The notes under the pieces: model-generated
What the model saw: the letters and a program-made list of their open reading frames with translations, nothing else
Told to the model about the DNA's origin: nothing
Databases searched by the model: none
DNA from: CAZOOK01 sp964581385
Lineage (GTDB): Bacteria > Pseudomonadota > Gammaproteobacteria > Nevskiales > Nevskiaceae
DNA: 64,000 bases
Assembly: GCA_964581385.1 (NCBI GenBank)
Contig: CAZOOK010000002.1
Location: forward strand, 1-64,000
Direction: 5' to 3'
Position numbers and translations under genes: made by a program
Part shown: in pieces, positions 45,601 to 54,461 of the stretch
How the letters are laid out: each line of letters opens with the position of its first letter
How positions within the stretch are numbered: the stretch's first letter is position 1

Positions 45601-46213
45601 CTTGCGACAGATCCGCTTCGGCAAGCTTGCCGTAAAGGCGGAACCTGCCGAGAGCGCTTCCCTGCCAGCGATTGATGAACCGCAGAGCCAGTGTCGGCGC
45701 TCCCACAGCCGTGGACTGTTGCGCAAGCCTTTGCAAATAATTGTCGTCCCAATCGTAAGCACTCAAGCGCTGCAAATAGTAGCGGCAGTCGGAACGGGCC
45801 CGGCTGCTGGCCGGACTGCCCGCCGGAGCGCTCCATAACTGCTGCCATCGGACATCCAGCATCGTCAACTCAGCGTCGCGGCGAAATGGACTGCCCGCCG
45901 CTGTCGATTCCAAAAGGGGAATCAGGAGGCGCTCGGCTTTGTCCAGCGCTCCTTGCGCAATCAGTCTGCGGACCAGCGCCACTCTGATCTCGCCGTCATT
46001 CGGCTGAGCACGCAGCCACGCGTTCAGATAGGCGACGGTCAGCGGATCCAGCGCCACCGCCTCTGCGGAAATTTTGCGCTGAAATCCCGCTCCCGGAAAA
46101 AGCGCAACCATCACCAGCAGAATCACGCCTCCAAGAATCGCCAATTCCGGGAGGGTGATAAAGCGCTCGCGGCTACGAGGTGGGACAGCGGAATTTAAGC
46201 GTGACGCTTTCAT
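42602..46213 (-). CDS. pelB: Pel TPR/outer-membrane porin PelB
   Basis: 1203 residues (Pseudomonas PelB 1193). An N-terminal inner-membrane helix (LAILGGVILLVMVALFPGAG) precedes a periplasmic superhelix of TPR-like repeats (about 60-870). The C-terminal third (about 880-1203) is a beta-barrel with alternating strands (LHLKWALLPRLVMTASMAKD, RWRPYLALGVDYTDPSGWGY) ending in FLLF. It recruits PelA through the TPRs and exports the polymer. Its start lies 41 bp inside the end of pelA, so the two are translationally coupled. The terminal strand RLCYFLLF is typical of barrel insertion signals. Confidence 0.95.
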   Translation of the reverse strand: MKASRLNSAVPPRSRERFITLPELAILGGVILLVMVALFPGAGFQRKISAEAVALDPLTVAYLNAWLRAQPNDGEIRVALVRRLIAQGALDKAERLLIPLLESTAAGSPFRRDAELTMLDVRWQQLWSAPAGSPASSRARSDCRYYLQRLSAYDWDDNYLQRLAQQSTAVGAPTLALRFINRWQGSALGRFRLYGKLAEADLSQGLYRDAAANWLASLRDAPTGDARRGAFEQGLHALQADGLVNEALQAAQSHVKDFSDDWQAQELVVQVARAANRPDVAAFTAARMLEALAPEQRFDDTAYTLSYQAFIEHSEVSAAYSVASVAVAQRPDDSVWRHRLAQSAEWSGHPVEALAAWQVIARKDDESAAWEAIKRLAPSVYDDEALLAYWAHFAAGHSHNPEVVVHVVDAYEQVGRPMEGIGFLQSLPSTRARDESIAGLAERSGQDALAIKALDHLIDTYGPAEAWVVRRAGLLYGDGELRSAYISLASVAPRMATSDVGYWQMYSDLSRLLGHDDQARSAYRVLVSSGRAREIDLFNYASLLGWKEPLAAAPLHVDLFRRFGHPFEAVAALDIWNEAHAPARSAAFLAALTPREIEILEKNPDFLIQRGVYHEQVGEFAAARNDYYRGLQVDPSRTSLLANLVSLLQRQNDLPALRRVLIRYERPAHSDAGLWSTWADGWMALHEPASAIPYATARYRAQPRNLLAQTSLAVALKAAGYPDRASALMRRVAAGYGSRKRDMSPNDRRELEAALFADRLDRLSPDAALIAWRHVLSAQNDIPAAWSAEYRNMFIDWLQGVADGEATSAAIRRLYPDPASIPEYIAFGEASANGDTGQISRIMQSARFSKLSDADRAEAALVLGHRRTAVQLAYEGAEQSPNDDQQSEQLQDLLTNAANAGGASTEFGRQGPLSWWQYGMSGEHRLAENTRVEARLSSLRPRSLDTNQLGSAISGQTGADVSLIQTLPRGDAHLTVGARQGMTDWTHLKLAFNLKAAKAIEVGVGVARGEEATESVRLRVAGYRDRADLHLKWALLPRLVMTASMAKDHFSGQDGSALGSGYVFSGSVSYRLNEVHRETVTLTATRGWYTTDGGQISSSLLPLIPAGEAPSPSFFMPSSFSQVGLDWSVNESDPDHYERRWRPYLALGVDYTDPSGWGYNYRTGLGGSVIGGDRLSLGAEGGRGGVTQGETSFLVRLCYFLLF

Positions 46214-48995
46214 GCGCCTCCACTCGGTAGCTGGACTGCGTGCCGATCGTTCGAAATGGGGCTAGAGAACCGTCGCTTGAGAACGCCTGACAGCGCTGGC
46301 CGTCGGCCATTTCGAACTCGATCGGCTGGTACCCGCGCAACTGCAGCTCAAGCTGGTTGCCTTTATGTTCGATCTTCTCAACCCGGCCGTTGACGGACAC
46401 CAGGTGTGGAACCGGCGTCAAATCAGCCGTCGTCGCAAGCTCGGCGTGACCCTGCGATAGGGTGATGTAACGTGCACCGTCTGCGTCGGCGATGCCTGCA
46501 ACATTTGAACTTTTGGTCCAATCGATTCCGGTGGATCCGGCCGCAATCCTCACGGTCCGGATGCTGCCGTCTCCCCGCAGACGATAGCTGCCGTCGAGAT
46601 TCCGGGCGACGGCGAAATGATTGAAATCGAGCACCTTGCGGATGTAGTCGGACGCGAAGACGGGGGTGACCTGCTGACTCAGTGCCCAGTCATAGACTTT
46701 CCGGAGCGCCGCAAGGGAAGCCGTCTTGGTTGCCGAATAGAAGTGGTAATAGATATCGATCGGCTTGAACCGATACGGATGTCCAGTCAACTCGAAAGTT
46801 TCGATATCGCGCTCGAACCCGTAGAACGGACCGTTCCACAAATGGGTGTAGACGTTCTCATTCTGGTTTGGCGCGAAAACCTGAAAGCCATCACCGCGCG
46901 GCAAGCCGGGACCGGCCATCTGCGTCCACGAATTCGCCGATCGGGTGATGGTGGTCTCGCCGCCATTCATGTTGAGCACGCCGAGCCGATGGACTTCTTG
47001 CAAAGCGTCGGCTGTGGCGACGCAATTGCCCGTCCACAGAAATATGGCGACGGTCTTGCCCGTGGGTAGCAGTCGCTTATTGATGTAGTTGATCGATCCT
47101 GCGATTTCACGGTCCACCGAGTAGACGTAATTCGGGATCGGCAGGTGATAGGACTCCGCGTTATCAGACGGATCCTCGGCGAATCCCCAGTTGAAAGGAT
47201 GAGAGTAGGAATGGCTGGCGGCTTCCACCCACGGCAGCGCAAATATCTTCCGCGCAGCGGCCTCGAGACGCGGCGATTGCTGCGGGTACAACCCGTCGGG
47301 CCCAATCTCTCCTTCGATCACCGAGACTGTAGTGGGAATGCGATAGCGCATCAGGACATCGCTGTACAACGCCTCGCCCGCAACGGCGTGATCGGAGCGC
47401 TCCGCAACATTCATGAAGCCATCGCCGTCGATATGCACCATCAGCATTCGACGACCGCCTTCGGTAGTGATGTCCGGAACGGGAGCGTCTCTGGGCAAGG
47501 CTAAAGCCGCCGACAGAAAGTCCAGTGGATTGACGAACCAGCGCTCCTTGCCGGAACCAGCCAGAGAATCCTCCACGTAGGGCGCCAGTACATATCCTCC
47601 CCAAGGCATCAGTGCCGCCGGGTGGTAGGTGACGGCGGGGTCGCCGGCCGACTGCAGCGTAATCAACGGCCGCCCCAGCCCCTTCAGGCGTACCGGAAAT
47701 ATGTCGCTTTCCCGGGGCCCCACCGGGAGCTCGAAATTCATCATCGGATCGGTGGCAGCCACGGCCAGCCGCTCGGCCTTGTTTCTTTCCGAAACGCCAA
47801 GACCGAGTTTTTCCCACATCGGACTCTCGATCGGGACACCGAAACGACCGATGACCGCCAGATGCAGCCCCTCGTCGATATTTTCCAGTAACCAGGGAAC
47901 CAGACGTTTGCTGGAAGCAACCTCATCGCTGCCGAACCACATGATGAGACCCGCGTACCTGTCGGCAAGATGGCCGCCCGGCAAAGGGTCTTCAATCGAT
48001 CGGTACTCGGGCACCAACCCCAAGTAGGCGAACGGCGCACCGAGGAAGCGCTGCGCATCCAAGTACACCACGTCGGATGCCTCCCTGGGGTCATACAAGA
48101 CCAATACCTTGCGCGGAATCACTTCCACTTCGCCGACACCCAGCGCATCGAGATCCGGCGTGGCAACCCATGGGATATAGCCCAAGGCACGAATATGGCG
48201 CGCGGTCTCGCGCGCCAGAGGGCGCTCTCGAAACGGCACATAATCGATGACGATCACCGGAAGACCGTAGCGCCGGTGAGCGTCTTCAAGCCGCGGCAAC
48301 AACCACTCGCGGTCCTGTTGACCGACTTCGATAAAACGCCGCTGCGCCGGATCCCATCCGCGGAAGAGAGATTCCGCCGCCAGCATGTATACGCTGTCAT
48401 GGATTTCCGGCAATAACTCAAAGCCGCGATTGAAAATCAAAGCCGCATCGGGAAAACGGCGTTTGATTGCGCGGACGACGGCGATCAAACCCGCCTGCTG
48501 CGCCTGTCGGGCATCGGCAGACGCAGCGAAGCGCTGATAGCTATCGAGGTTATCCAGAAAAAAACCCCGGTATCCTTGCTGCCAGAGCGGCGCGATGACG
48601 TGTTCGACAAAAAAAACCGGCCACTGCGGCTCAGATTCGTCGATCAGCGCCGAATCCCAATTTTCATTGCGACCACGTAGCCAAGCAGCGGGAATGTCCT
48701 GGAAATAACTCCGGCTGCGCTCGACTTCCCCGACGCTGGCGTAGGCAAACAAGCGATGATCGGGGTCCTCGTGAGGCGAAGGATCTGGCACATTTTCCGG
48801 CTGAACGACGACGACATCGAAAACCCGCAGCTCGTTCCAGGGAGGGTGACTGCCGTAATAAAACGCGACCGCGGGCGAAGGCGCCGCGCTGACTTCAGCG
48901 CTGTACAGGAACGGCAGCCCACTCAATCCAAGGAAAAACGCCGCAGCGGCGAATATGCCTCGATATCGACCCTTTGCAATCGATCGGATGTGCAT
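46173..48995 (-). CDS. pelA: Pel hydrolase/deacetylase PelA
   Basis: 940 residues from ATG 48995 (Pseudomonas PelA 948); the 79 codons before it in frame overlap the epimerase and have no signal. The signal peptide ends at AEVSAAPSP. The N-terminal GH114/GH166-like glycoside hydrolase (about 40-290: AFYYGSHPPWNELRVFDVVV, ALIDESEPQWPVFF, GYRGFFLDNLDSY, LAAESLFRGWD with a candidate catalytic Glu208) cleaves alpha-1,4-GalNAc. A central Rossmann-like domain and a C-terminal polysaccharide deacetylase (MLMVHIDGDGFMN, ASHSYSHPFNWG, IFLWTGNCVATAD) follow. Deacetylation gives Pel its positive charge. It is periplasmic and works with PelB. Confidence 0.95.
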   Translation of the reverse strand: MHIRSIAKGRYRGIFAAAAFFLGLSGLPFLYSAEVSAAPSPAVAFYYGSHPPWNELRVFDVVVVQPENVPDPSPHEDPDHRLFAYASVGEVERSRSYFQDIPAAWLRGRNENWDSALIDESEPQWPVFFVEHVIAPLWQQGYRGFFLDNLDSYQRFAASADARQAQQAGLIAVVRAIKRRFPDAALIFNRGFELLPEIHDSVYMLAAESLFRGWDPAQRRFIEVGQQDREWLLPRLEDAHRRYGLPVIVIDYVPFRERPLARETARHIRALGYIPWVATPDLDALGVGEVEVIPRKVLVLYDPREASDVVYLDAQRFLGAPFAYLGLVPEYRSIEDPLPGGHLADRYAGLIMWFGSDEVASSKRLVPWLLENIDEGLHLAVIGRFGVPIESPMWEKLGLGVSERNKAERLAVAATDPMMNFELPVGPRESDIFPVRLKGLGRPLITLQSAGDPAVTYHPAALMPWGGYVLAPYVEDSLAGSGKERWFVNPLDFLSAALALPRDAPVPDITTEGGRRMLMVHIDGDGFMNVAERSDHAVAGEALYSDVLMRYRIPTTVSVIEGEIGPDGLYPQQSPRLEAAARKIFALPWVEAASHSYSHPFNWGFAEDPSDNAESYHLPIPNYVYSVDREIAGSINYINKRLLPTGKTVAIFLWTGNCVATADALQEVHRLGVLNMNGGETTITRSANSWTQMAGPGLPRGDGFQVFAPNQNENVYTHLWNGPFYGFERDIETFELTGHPYRFKPIDIYYHFYSATKTASLAALRKVYDWALSQQVTPVFASDYIRKVLDFNHFAVARNLDGSYRLRGDGSIRTVRIAAGSTGIDWTKSSNVAGIADADGARYITLSQGHAELATTADLTPVPHLVSVNGRVEKIEHKGNQLELQLRGYQPIEFEMADGQRCQAFSSDGSLAPFRTIGTQSSYRVEAHESVTLKFRCPTS

Positions 48996-49053
48996 TGCCA
49001 ATGGTCGGCACGAGGGCCTGGTACGGTGGACGGGAACACTTAAACCGCATTGT

Positions 49054-50121
49054 TCAAAAAGAGAGCATCTGCAAGGAATCATTTGCCGGCTCCCGATAAC
49101 CGTCGGGATTATTAACCTGCCAGCGCCAGGCATCCCTGCAGATATCCTCGATCGAACTGGTGGTGCGCCAGTTGAGCAGTTGTTTGGCGCGCGCCACGCT
49201 CGCGTAACACACCGGCGCGTCACCGCAAGCACGGCGCGGCGCTATCTTGTGAGGAATCGGTTGCCCGCTAACCCGACGGAAAGCCTGCAGCACCTCCATA
49301 ACGCTGTAGCCTCGGCCGGTGCCGAGATTCACGGTCAACTGCGCCTCATGTTCGAGGATATAACGCAGCGCCGCGACGTGCCCCTCCGCCAGATCCATGA
49401 CATGAATGAAGTCTCGGATACAGGTACCGTCCGGCGTCGCATAGTTGTCGCCGAATACATTGAGGTATTGATGCCGGCCGGCCGCAACTTGTGTAATGAA
49501 CGGCACCAGATTAGCCGGAATACCCCTTGGATCTTCGCCGATGAGTCCGGAACGGTGAGCACCCGCGGGGTTAAAGTATCGCAAGATGCCGATACGCCAT
49601 GAGGGATCGGAAACTTTGAGATCGCCCAGGATCGATTCGATCATGGCCTTACTGCAACCGTAGGGACCGACTGGCCTCAGCGGCGATTCTTCGTTGATCG
49701 GAACCTGGTCAGGTATACCGTAAACCGTAGCGGACGAGCTGAATAGAAATTTTTTGATCCCCTGCTGCTGCAGACACTCGAGTAGCTTGACCGTTCCAGA
49801 GACGTTGTGGTCGTAATACTTCAGCGGCTCGCGAACGGACTCTTCGAGCGATTTCACACCGGCAAAATGAATTGCGGCACAAACCGGGTAAGTCGATATG
49901 ATGCGCCGGATCGCTGCACAGTCGCGGATATCGGAATGACAAAAGATGGGGCGGTGTCCCGTCACCGTTTCCAGACGATCTATCACCCGGCCGTCGGCAT
50001 TGCTGAGATTATCCACAATGATCGGTTCGAATCCCGCCGCCAGAAGCGCGACGCAGGTGTGGGACCCGATGTAGCCGGCTCCGCCTGTGACGAGCACTCG
50101 CTTCGAAATATTTACAGTCAT
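49054..50121 (-). CDS. galE: UDP-hexose(NAc) 4-epimerase leading the pel operon (PelX/GalE type)
   Basis: 355-residue extended SDR epimerase. The NAD site is VTGGAGYIGSHT; DNLSN, HFAGVKSLEESVREPLKYY, the Ser in SSSATVYG, the YGCSK catalytic Tyr/Lys and LRYFNPAGAH are as in E. coli GalE. The key difference is at the position of E. coli Tyr299: aligning back from the shared LNWR motif puts Cys305 there (PVCYASVARAK versus PAYWADASKAD). A small residue at this site lets GalE-type enzymes accept UDP-GlcNAc. It therefore likely makes UDP-GalNAc, the Pel precursor, like PelX of some Pseudomonas. The gap to pelA is 58 bp, so it is probably the first gene of the operon. Confidence 0.93.
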   Translation of the reverse strand: MTVNISKRVLVTGGAGYIGSHTCVALLAAGFEPIIVDNLSNADGRVIDRLETVTGHRPIFCHSDIRDCAAIRRIISTYPVCAAIHFAGVKSLEESVREPLKYYDHNVSGTVKLLECLQQQGIKKFLFSSSATVYGIPDQVPINEESPLRPVGPYGCSKAMIESILGDLKVSDPSWRIGILRYFNPAGAHRSGLIGEDPRGIPANLVPFITQVAAGRHQYLNVFGDNYATPDGTCIRDFIHVMDLAEGHVAALRYILEHEAQLTVNLGTGRGYSVMEVLQAFRRVSGQPIPHKIAPRRACGDAPVCYASVARAKQLLNWRTTSSIEDICRDAWRWQVNNPDGYREPANDSLQMLSF

Positions 50122-50762
50122 GCGATCAACCTCTTACGTGCACGCAGAGCGGAAGACCGAATTGGAATGCGATCACTAGTGCCCAAAGTTTGATCCCGCT
50201 CCGCCGTAACGCGTCATATCCCCTTCCGCTCCGTTTGGAGCTCCCACCCATGGAATAGATGAGCGGCATTTCGTCTTTAAAGTTGGATATCGGCAAAATG
50301 CCGGTTAGCTTGAGTCAGCCAGTTGCACGGGAATGTGCGGATACCGAACAAAGCGTTTCGGGCCAGGCACCTGCGGCGTTCCTGCCCGCCGAGCCACTCC
50401 GAGTGCAATGCAACACCGGTCAGCAACTCAACTGTAGTGGATCGGCCGACACATTACCGTGATGCAGTTCACACTGACCATGATGAGATTCGGCGATATC
50501 GACGGACCGGAACGCGGTACGGATGAAGTGGGCGTACCCGTTCTCATGGTGGCGTAGCCCGGAGAAGTGGATAGAGGTAACAAGCATCAATGCCACGGCC
50601 GGTCACGTCTTCGATCGACGTAATCCGCGAGCGCTCTTTTCGCCGGTCCTAGCTGTTGTCGACATTCCAGAGCTTCCCCGCCAACCGCTATAGCGATTGT
50701 TCGCTAGGCCGGCGGAAACACCCAGGATTCGACTACGCACATCTCAATGTTGCGACAGAAAA
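50122..50762. other. 640-bp gene-free region upstream of the pel operon
   Basis: No open frame with start signal or family features on either strand. This must contain the pel promoter (minus strand) and the 3' end of the HD-GYP transcript. I see no convincing -35/-10 pair, FleQ box or terminator by eye. The length is unusual for this compact region and fits a regulated promoter or long leader. Confidence 0.5.
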
Positions 50763-52037
50763 TCAGCCGGCAGGGCTCTTCTGCTCCTTGTAGAAATAGC
50801 CGATCCGCTCCTGGAGCCCGAGGTATTCATACATCCGTTCTGGAACCTGTTTCGGTTTGAGCACCGCCTTCACCTGCAGGTCGGGACGCTCGCACAAGTT
50901 GACCATCAACGCTTCCTTCGGCGGAATGTCCGGGTTGTAGAGAATTACGAGCGGTCGCAACGACTGCGCGGCATCAACCGACACCACCATGCCGATATTG
51001 TCATCGGTAAGCTGTACGACCGTGCCCGGTGGATAGACCCCCATCGCCTTGATGAAAACAGCGATCAGGTCGCGATCGATCTTGCCCGCATAGGTCTTGA
51101 ACAAATGCGCCATCGCATCGCGCGGCGACATGGCGCGGGCCGGATCGACAGGATTGCACAGATTGTCGTAGATATTGGCGATCGCCACGATGCGCACCAG
51201 GGGCGACAGCACGTTGCCCTGCAATTTCTGTGGATAGCCGGAACCGTCCTCATACTCATGATGCTGGGCAATGATGGAGACAGCCGCGGGTGAAAGTGTG
51301 CCCAGCTTCTGTGCCAGCTTGGCGCCGTGTGTGGTGTGCGTGCGCAACAGCGCTTCCTCGCTCGCATTCAGCGGTTGGGTCTTGCTGGTGATCTGAGTGG
51401 GAATTTCGATCTTGCCAACGTCGTGGATCAATGCGCCCATGCCGAGCGAGCGCATATCCTCACCGCGCAATTTCAGCTGACGGCCGAGCATCATTGACAG
51501 CACCGCCACATTCAGCGAGTGACTGTACATCGTGAAGCTGGCGTCGCTCAGATTGACGAGATTGAGCAGGACGTCCGAGTCCTTATCAAAAACGGCGGCC
51601 ATCTCGTCGATGATTTCTCCCGCCGCGTGCATCGCATTTGCCGGTGCGCTGCGCAGATCGCGAGAAAAAGCGGTGATCTTTCTGACAGTCTCTTTGTAGC
51701 GGGTCGCCGCCTGCTGACGCTCGTTGCGATAGCCGGACGCGCGCTCTACCAGCTCTTCCTTCCCGCTCCACAGCTCCTGTCGTACGCTCGCGTCCGCAAG
51801 CTCCTCGACAGCGGATACGGTAGCGGTGGTTTCCGCGACCGAATCACTGCGGCTTGGCAGCACAGTGACTTCAGTCAATCCCATCTTGCGTATTGCAGCA
51901 ATTTCCGCTTGCGACGTGATCTTGAAGCGCGAGAACAGAAACGGATGATCTCTCCATGAGCATTCGAGGTCGACAAAGTGGCCGACGCGCAATTCGGAAA
52001 CGCTAATCTTGATGTTCTGTACTTCTTTTTCGCTCAT
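50763..52037 (-). CDS. HD-GYP c-di-GMP phosphodiesterase (DUF3391 N-terminus)
   Basis: 424 residues. The N-terminal DUF3391-like domain (VSELRVGHFVDLECSWRDHP, KITSQAEIAAIRKMGLTEV) is followed by an HD-GYP domain (about 150-330) with catalytic LIHDVGKI (His205-Asp206), the THTTHG His and HHEYEDGSGYP (259-269). The signature HHExxDGSGYP defines enzymes that hydrolyse c-di-GMP to GMP. All metal and GYP residues appear intact, so it should be active. It lies upstream of and parallel to the pel operon whose PelD binds the same messenger, so it may lower Pel production locally. It is cytosolic, with no membrane segment. Confidence 0.94.
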   Translation of the reverse strand: MSEKEVQNIKISVSELRVGHFVDLECSWRDHPFLFSRFKITSQAEIAAIRKMGLTEVTVLPSRSDSVAETTATVSAVEELADASVRQELWSGKEELVERASGYRNERQQAATRYKETVRKITAFSRDLRSAPANAMHAAGEIIDEMAAVFDKDSDVLLNLVNLSDASFTMYSHSLNVAVLSMMLGRQLKLRGEDMRSLGMGALIHDVGKIEIPTQITSKTQPLNASEEALLRTHTTHGAKLAQKLGTLSPAAVSIIAQHHEYEDGSGYPQKLQGNVLSPLVRIVAIANIYDNLCNPVDPARAMSPRDAMAHLFKTYAGKIDRDLIAVFIKAMGVYPPGTVVQLTDDNIGMVVSVDAAQSLRPLVILYNPDIPPKEALMVNLCERPDLQVKAVLKPKQVPERMYEYLGLQERIGYFYKEQKSPAG

Positions 52038-52309
52038 GGCCCCGATCGGTTTCCAGTATCACTTCTTCTGTACTTGTCCGGAGATGAGCATATCGACGTG
52101 ATCGGGCAAAGGGCAAACCAATATCTCGCCGCCTAATATCTGCCGTTTCCACAGTAGGCGAGCCGGAAGCCGGACGTTGTTTGCCGTGGAGGCAGCTTCG
52201 CGCTTGCGAAGCTCTTCAGCGCGCGAGCAATTGCTGTAAGAAAGCCCTGCGGGACCGAGCGGCAAGCGGTGAAGGCTTGCCGCAGGTCCTCGCCGCCCGT
52301 CGCGACGAA

Positions 52310-53950
52310 TCAGATGATTGTTCCGATGTCGTTCTGTACGATCTGGTCGAGCGCTCGTTCGACGACCGCGGCAATCGTCATCGACGGGTTACACGCACAG
52401 GTGGTCCCCGGCATCAGCGCTCCGTCGAGGACGTAGAGACCCCGCTGCTCCTTGACCCGTCCCTCCAGGTCGCAGACCACGTCGATGCACGCGCCGCCAA
52501 GGGAGTGCCAGGTTGTGTTGACGACGTTGTTCGTGTTGATCAGCTTGCTGCCACTGCCCGCGACCGTAGCGATGCGCTCGTGAATGCGTCCGGCGAGCGT
52601 GGCGTCGCCGCCTGACGGCCACTCCAGTTCGACCCGATCCGTTCGCGAGTGATAGACGAACTCGCCGCGACCGCTGCTGATTCCGTAGCCGACCAGCATC
52701 GTGGAATGCGTTTTCGAAGCCGAGCTCGTCAGCTGGTTTGCGTCGGGAAACAACGCGGAAGGCAGCGCGCTGCCGCTCAAGAGCTTGGCAGACGGCGGTA
52801 GCGACGCCTGAATGATTGTATTCGCGGGCTGGTTCGGGTCATTCCACTCGAAGCTGCCGTAGACGACAGGGCCGCCTTGCGGGGCGCCCGGATCCTCGGG
52901 CATTTTCGTCCAGACGTAGATCTGATCGCCGTTGGTCCCGTATCCCTGTCCGAGTGCGTCAGGCAGACCGGTAATCTTTCCGCGGGCGGAAGCGTGCACG
53001 AGCAGCTTAGATGTGTTCACCGTTCCGGCAGAAAGTATGAGTGCTGTGGTGGTGATGATCTTGCGCTCGAGCACCGTGCCGGTCTCATCGGTCACGTCGA
53101 CGTGTACCGTCCAGGCGCCATTGGCGGCGCGGGCGATGTCGGTGACGTTGTGCTGCGCCGCGACGGTGACATTGCCGGTGGCGAGCGCCTGGGCGATGTA
53201 GGTCACATCGACGGAGTGCTTGCCGCCGTTGTTGACCCCGAGTGCACAATCACCGTTCGTGTAGGAGGGCTTCATATCTCCATTCAACTCAGCGAGCGCG
53301 TACGTCCAGTCGATCGGCATCGGTATCTTGGAGAGCTCGTAGCCGGCAGACTGAACATTCGCGGCGAATATTCGCGACGCCAGATACGTCGGACTGTTGA
53401 TCAGCTCATCGGGTGCCGTCTCGATCTGCAGCATCTGCGCTACGCGCGGGTAGTAGACGGAGTTCATCTGCGCATAGTCGATGCCCGCCGGAAACCACGT
53501 GCTGAAGAGTTCCTCCGAGGGCTGTAGCGTCATTCCCTGGTAGACGAGCGAGCCGCCGCCGACTCCGGCAGCGACAATCGCGGTCAGGTTCTTGCCAAAC
53601 ACCGGCTCGAGCAAGCCCACATAGGGATTGGCGCCGAGGCGCCGGCCGTTTATCTCGGGGTGGATGGAGTAGAAAAGATCACGCTTGTCTGGGATCGAAG
53701 CGTGCGGAAAGGTCTCGGCGTTCGGCCCTGTCGGCCACCATTTCCCGCGTTCCAGCACCAACACCGGCACGCCCGCCTGAGCGAGCCGCAGTGCGGCGAC
53801 ACCACCTCCAAAGCCCGACCCGATCACCACCACGCGCTGCTGCGAGCGCGTCACTGGAATGCGGCGGGCGAAGGCGGCGCCCGGAATTGCAGTGCTTGCA
53901 GCAGCAGCGACAGCGCCGCCCAAAAAACTGCGTCGAGTGAATCCGCGCAT
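52310..53950 (-). CDS. Tat-exported cholesterol oxidase-like GMC oxidoreductase
   Basis: 546 residues. A Tat signal (TRRSFLGGAVAAAASTAIPG, twin Arg in FTRRSFL, cut after AFA) predicts export of a folded FAD protein. The FAD site VVVIGSGFGGGVAALRLAQAG (residues 40-60) and VLVLERGKWWP match class I cholesterol oxidases. Other matches are GVGGGSLVYQGM, HSLGGACID with active-site His482, and LYVLDGALMPG plus CNPSMTIAA with Asn521. The reaction is oxidation of a 3-beta-hydroxysteroid or similar secondary alcohol with O2. I could not locate the equivalent of the catalytic Glu361 with confidence, so the substrate may differ. It is monocistronic. Confidence 0.85.
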   Translation of the reverse strand: MRGFTRRSFLGGAVAAAASTAIPGAAFARRIPVTRSQQRVVVIGSGFGGGVAALRLAQAGVPVLVLERGKWWPTGPNAETFPHASIPDKRDLFYSIHPEINGRRLGANPYVGLLEPVFGKNLTAIVAAGVGGGSLVYQGMTLQPSEELFSTWFPAGIDYAQMNSVYYPRVAQMLQIETAPDELINSPTYLASRIFAANVQSAGYELSKIPMPIDWTYALAELNGDMKPSYTNGDCALGVNNGGKHSVDVTYIAQALATGNVTVAAQHNVTDIARAANGAWTVHVDVTDETGTVLERKIITTTALILSAGTVNTSKLLVHASARGKITGLPDALGQGYGTNGDQIYVWTKMPEDPGAPQGGPVVYGSFEWNDPNQPANTIIQASLPPSAKLLSGSALPSALFPDANQLTSSASKTHSTMLVGYGISSGRGEFVYHSRTDRVELEWPSGGDATLAGRIHERIATVAGSGSKLINTNNVVNTTWHSLGGACIDVVCDLEGRVKEQRGLYVLDGALMPGTTCACNPSMTIAAVVERALDQIVQNDIGTII

Positions 53951-54335
53951 CGGTACTCCCCCAATCTATAAATTATGTGCAGATGCAACAGTCAGGGCCG
54001 CGCGGCTCACTGACAGTGAAATAGTCAGAGCCACACAGCTCGTCGACGGGGCATTTGCGCCTTATTTTGATTGAGGCCTAACGGTAGACCGGGCGCTTCC
54101 AAGGAATATGTTGTTTCAAATTTGGCCGGGAATATATACAACTAAGATCGTAGTGTGGCTACTGACATCGCCTTGTGCTGTGTGACTGATTTTGTTGGCT
54201 TAATTTAACTCCGCTTCGTGCAGAAGGCACCATATAGGTATTCATGACCGATGCCGGAAAGCTGCTCGTCGATGCAACAGGCTTGGCCAAATGCAGGCCA
54301 GACCGACATCGGCGGAATACGTGGGAGCGTCCGCG
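53951..54335. other. AT-rich gene-free interval
   Basis: About 385 bp with clearly lower GC than the oxidase before it. No supported open frame, tRNA or strong palindrome. It marks the left edge of the accessory block that runs to about 58.1 kb. Confidence 0.45.
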
Positions 54336-54371
54336 GAAGGCGGATCATCGATCCGCCCTACACGAGCTGAC
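54336..54371 (+). repeat. direct repeat, left copy, with internal palindrome
   Basis: GAAGGCGGATCATCGATCC followed by GCCCTACACGAGCTGAC. It contains the near-palindrome GGCGGATCATCGATCCGCC. A second copy, 33 of 36 identical, lies at 55858-55893, so the two flank the 54462-55859 gene in direct orientation. Confidence 0.7.
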
Positions 54372-54461
54372 CATTGATGCAAAGAGTATGCTGTGATATC
54401 AAAATCGCGATTGCTATTACGCGATCGATCGAAAGAAAAAACAGAATCTGGGGGAGTGGTC

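Noticed and set aside
48996..49232. 79-codon N-terminal extension of PelA
   Set aside because: It overlaps the 3' end of the epimerase gene; the protein starting at 48995 begins with a normal signal peptide and has the family length.
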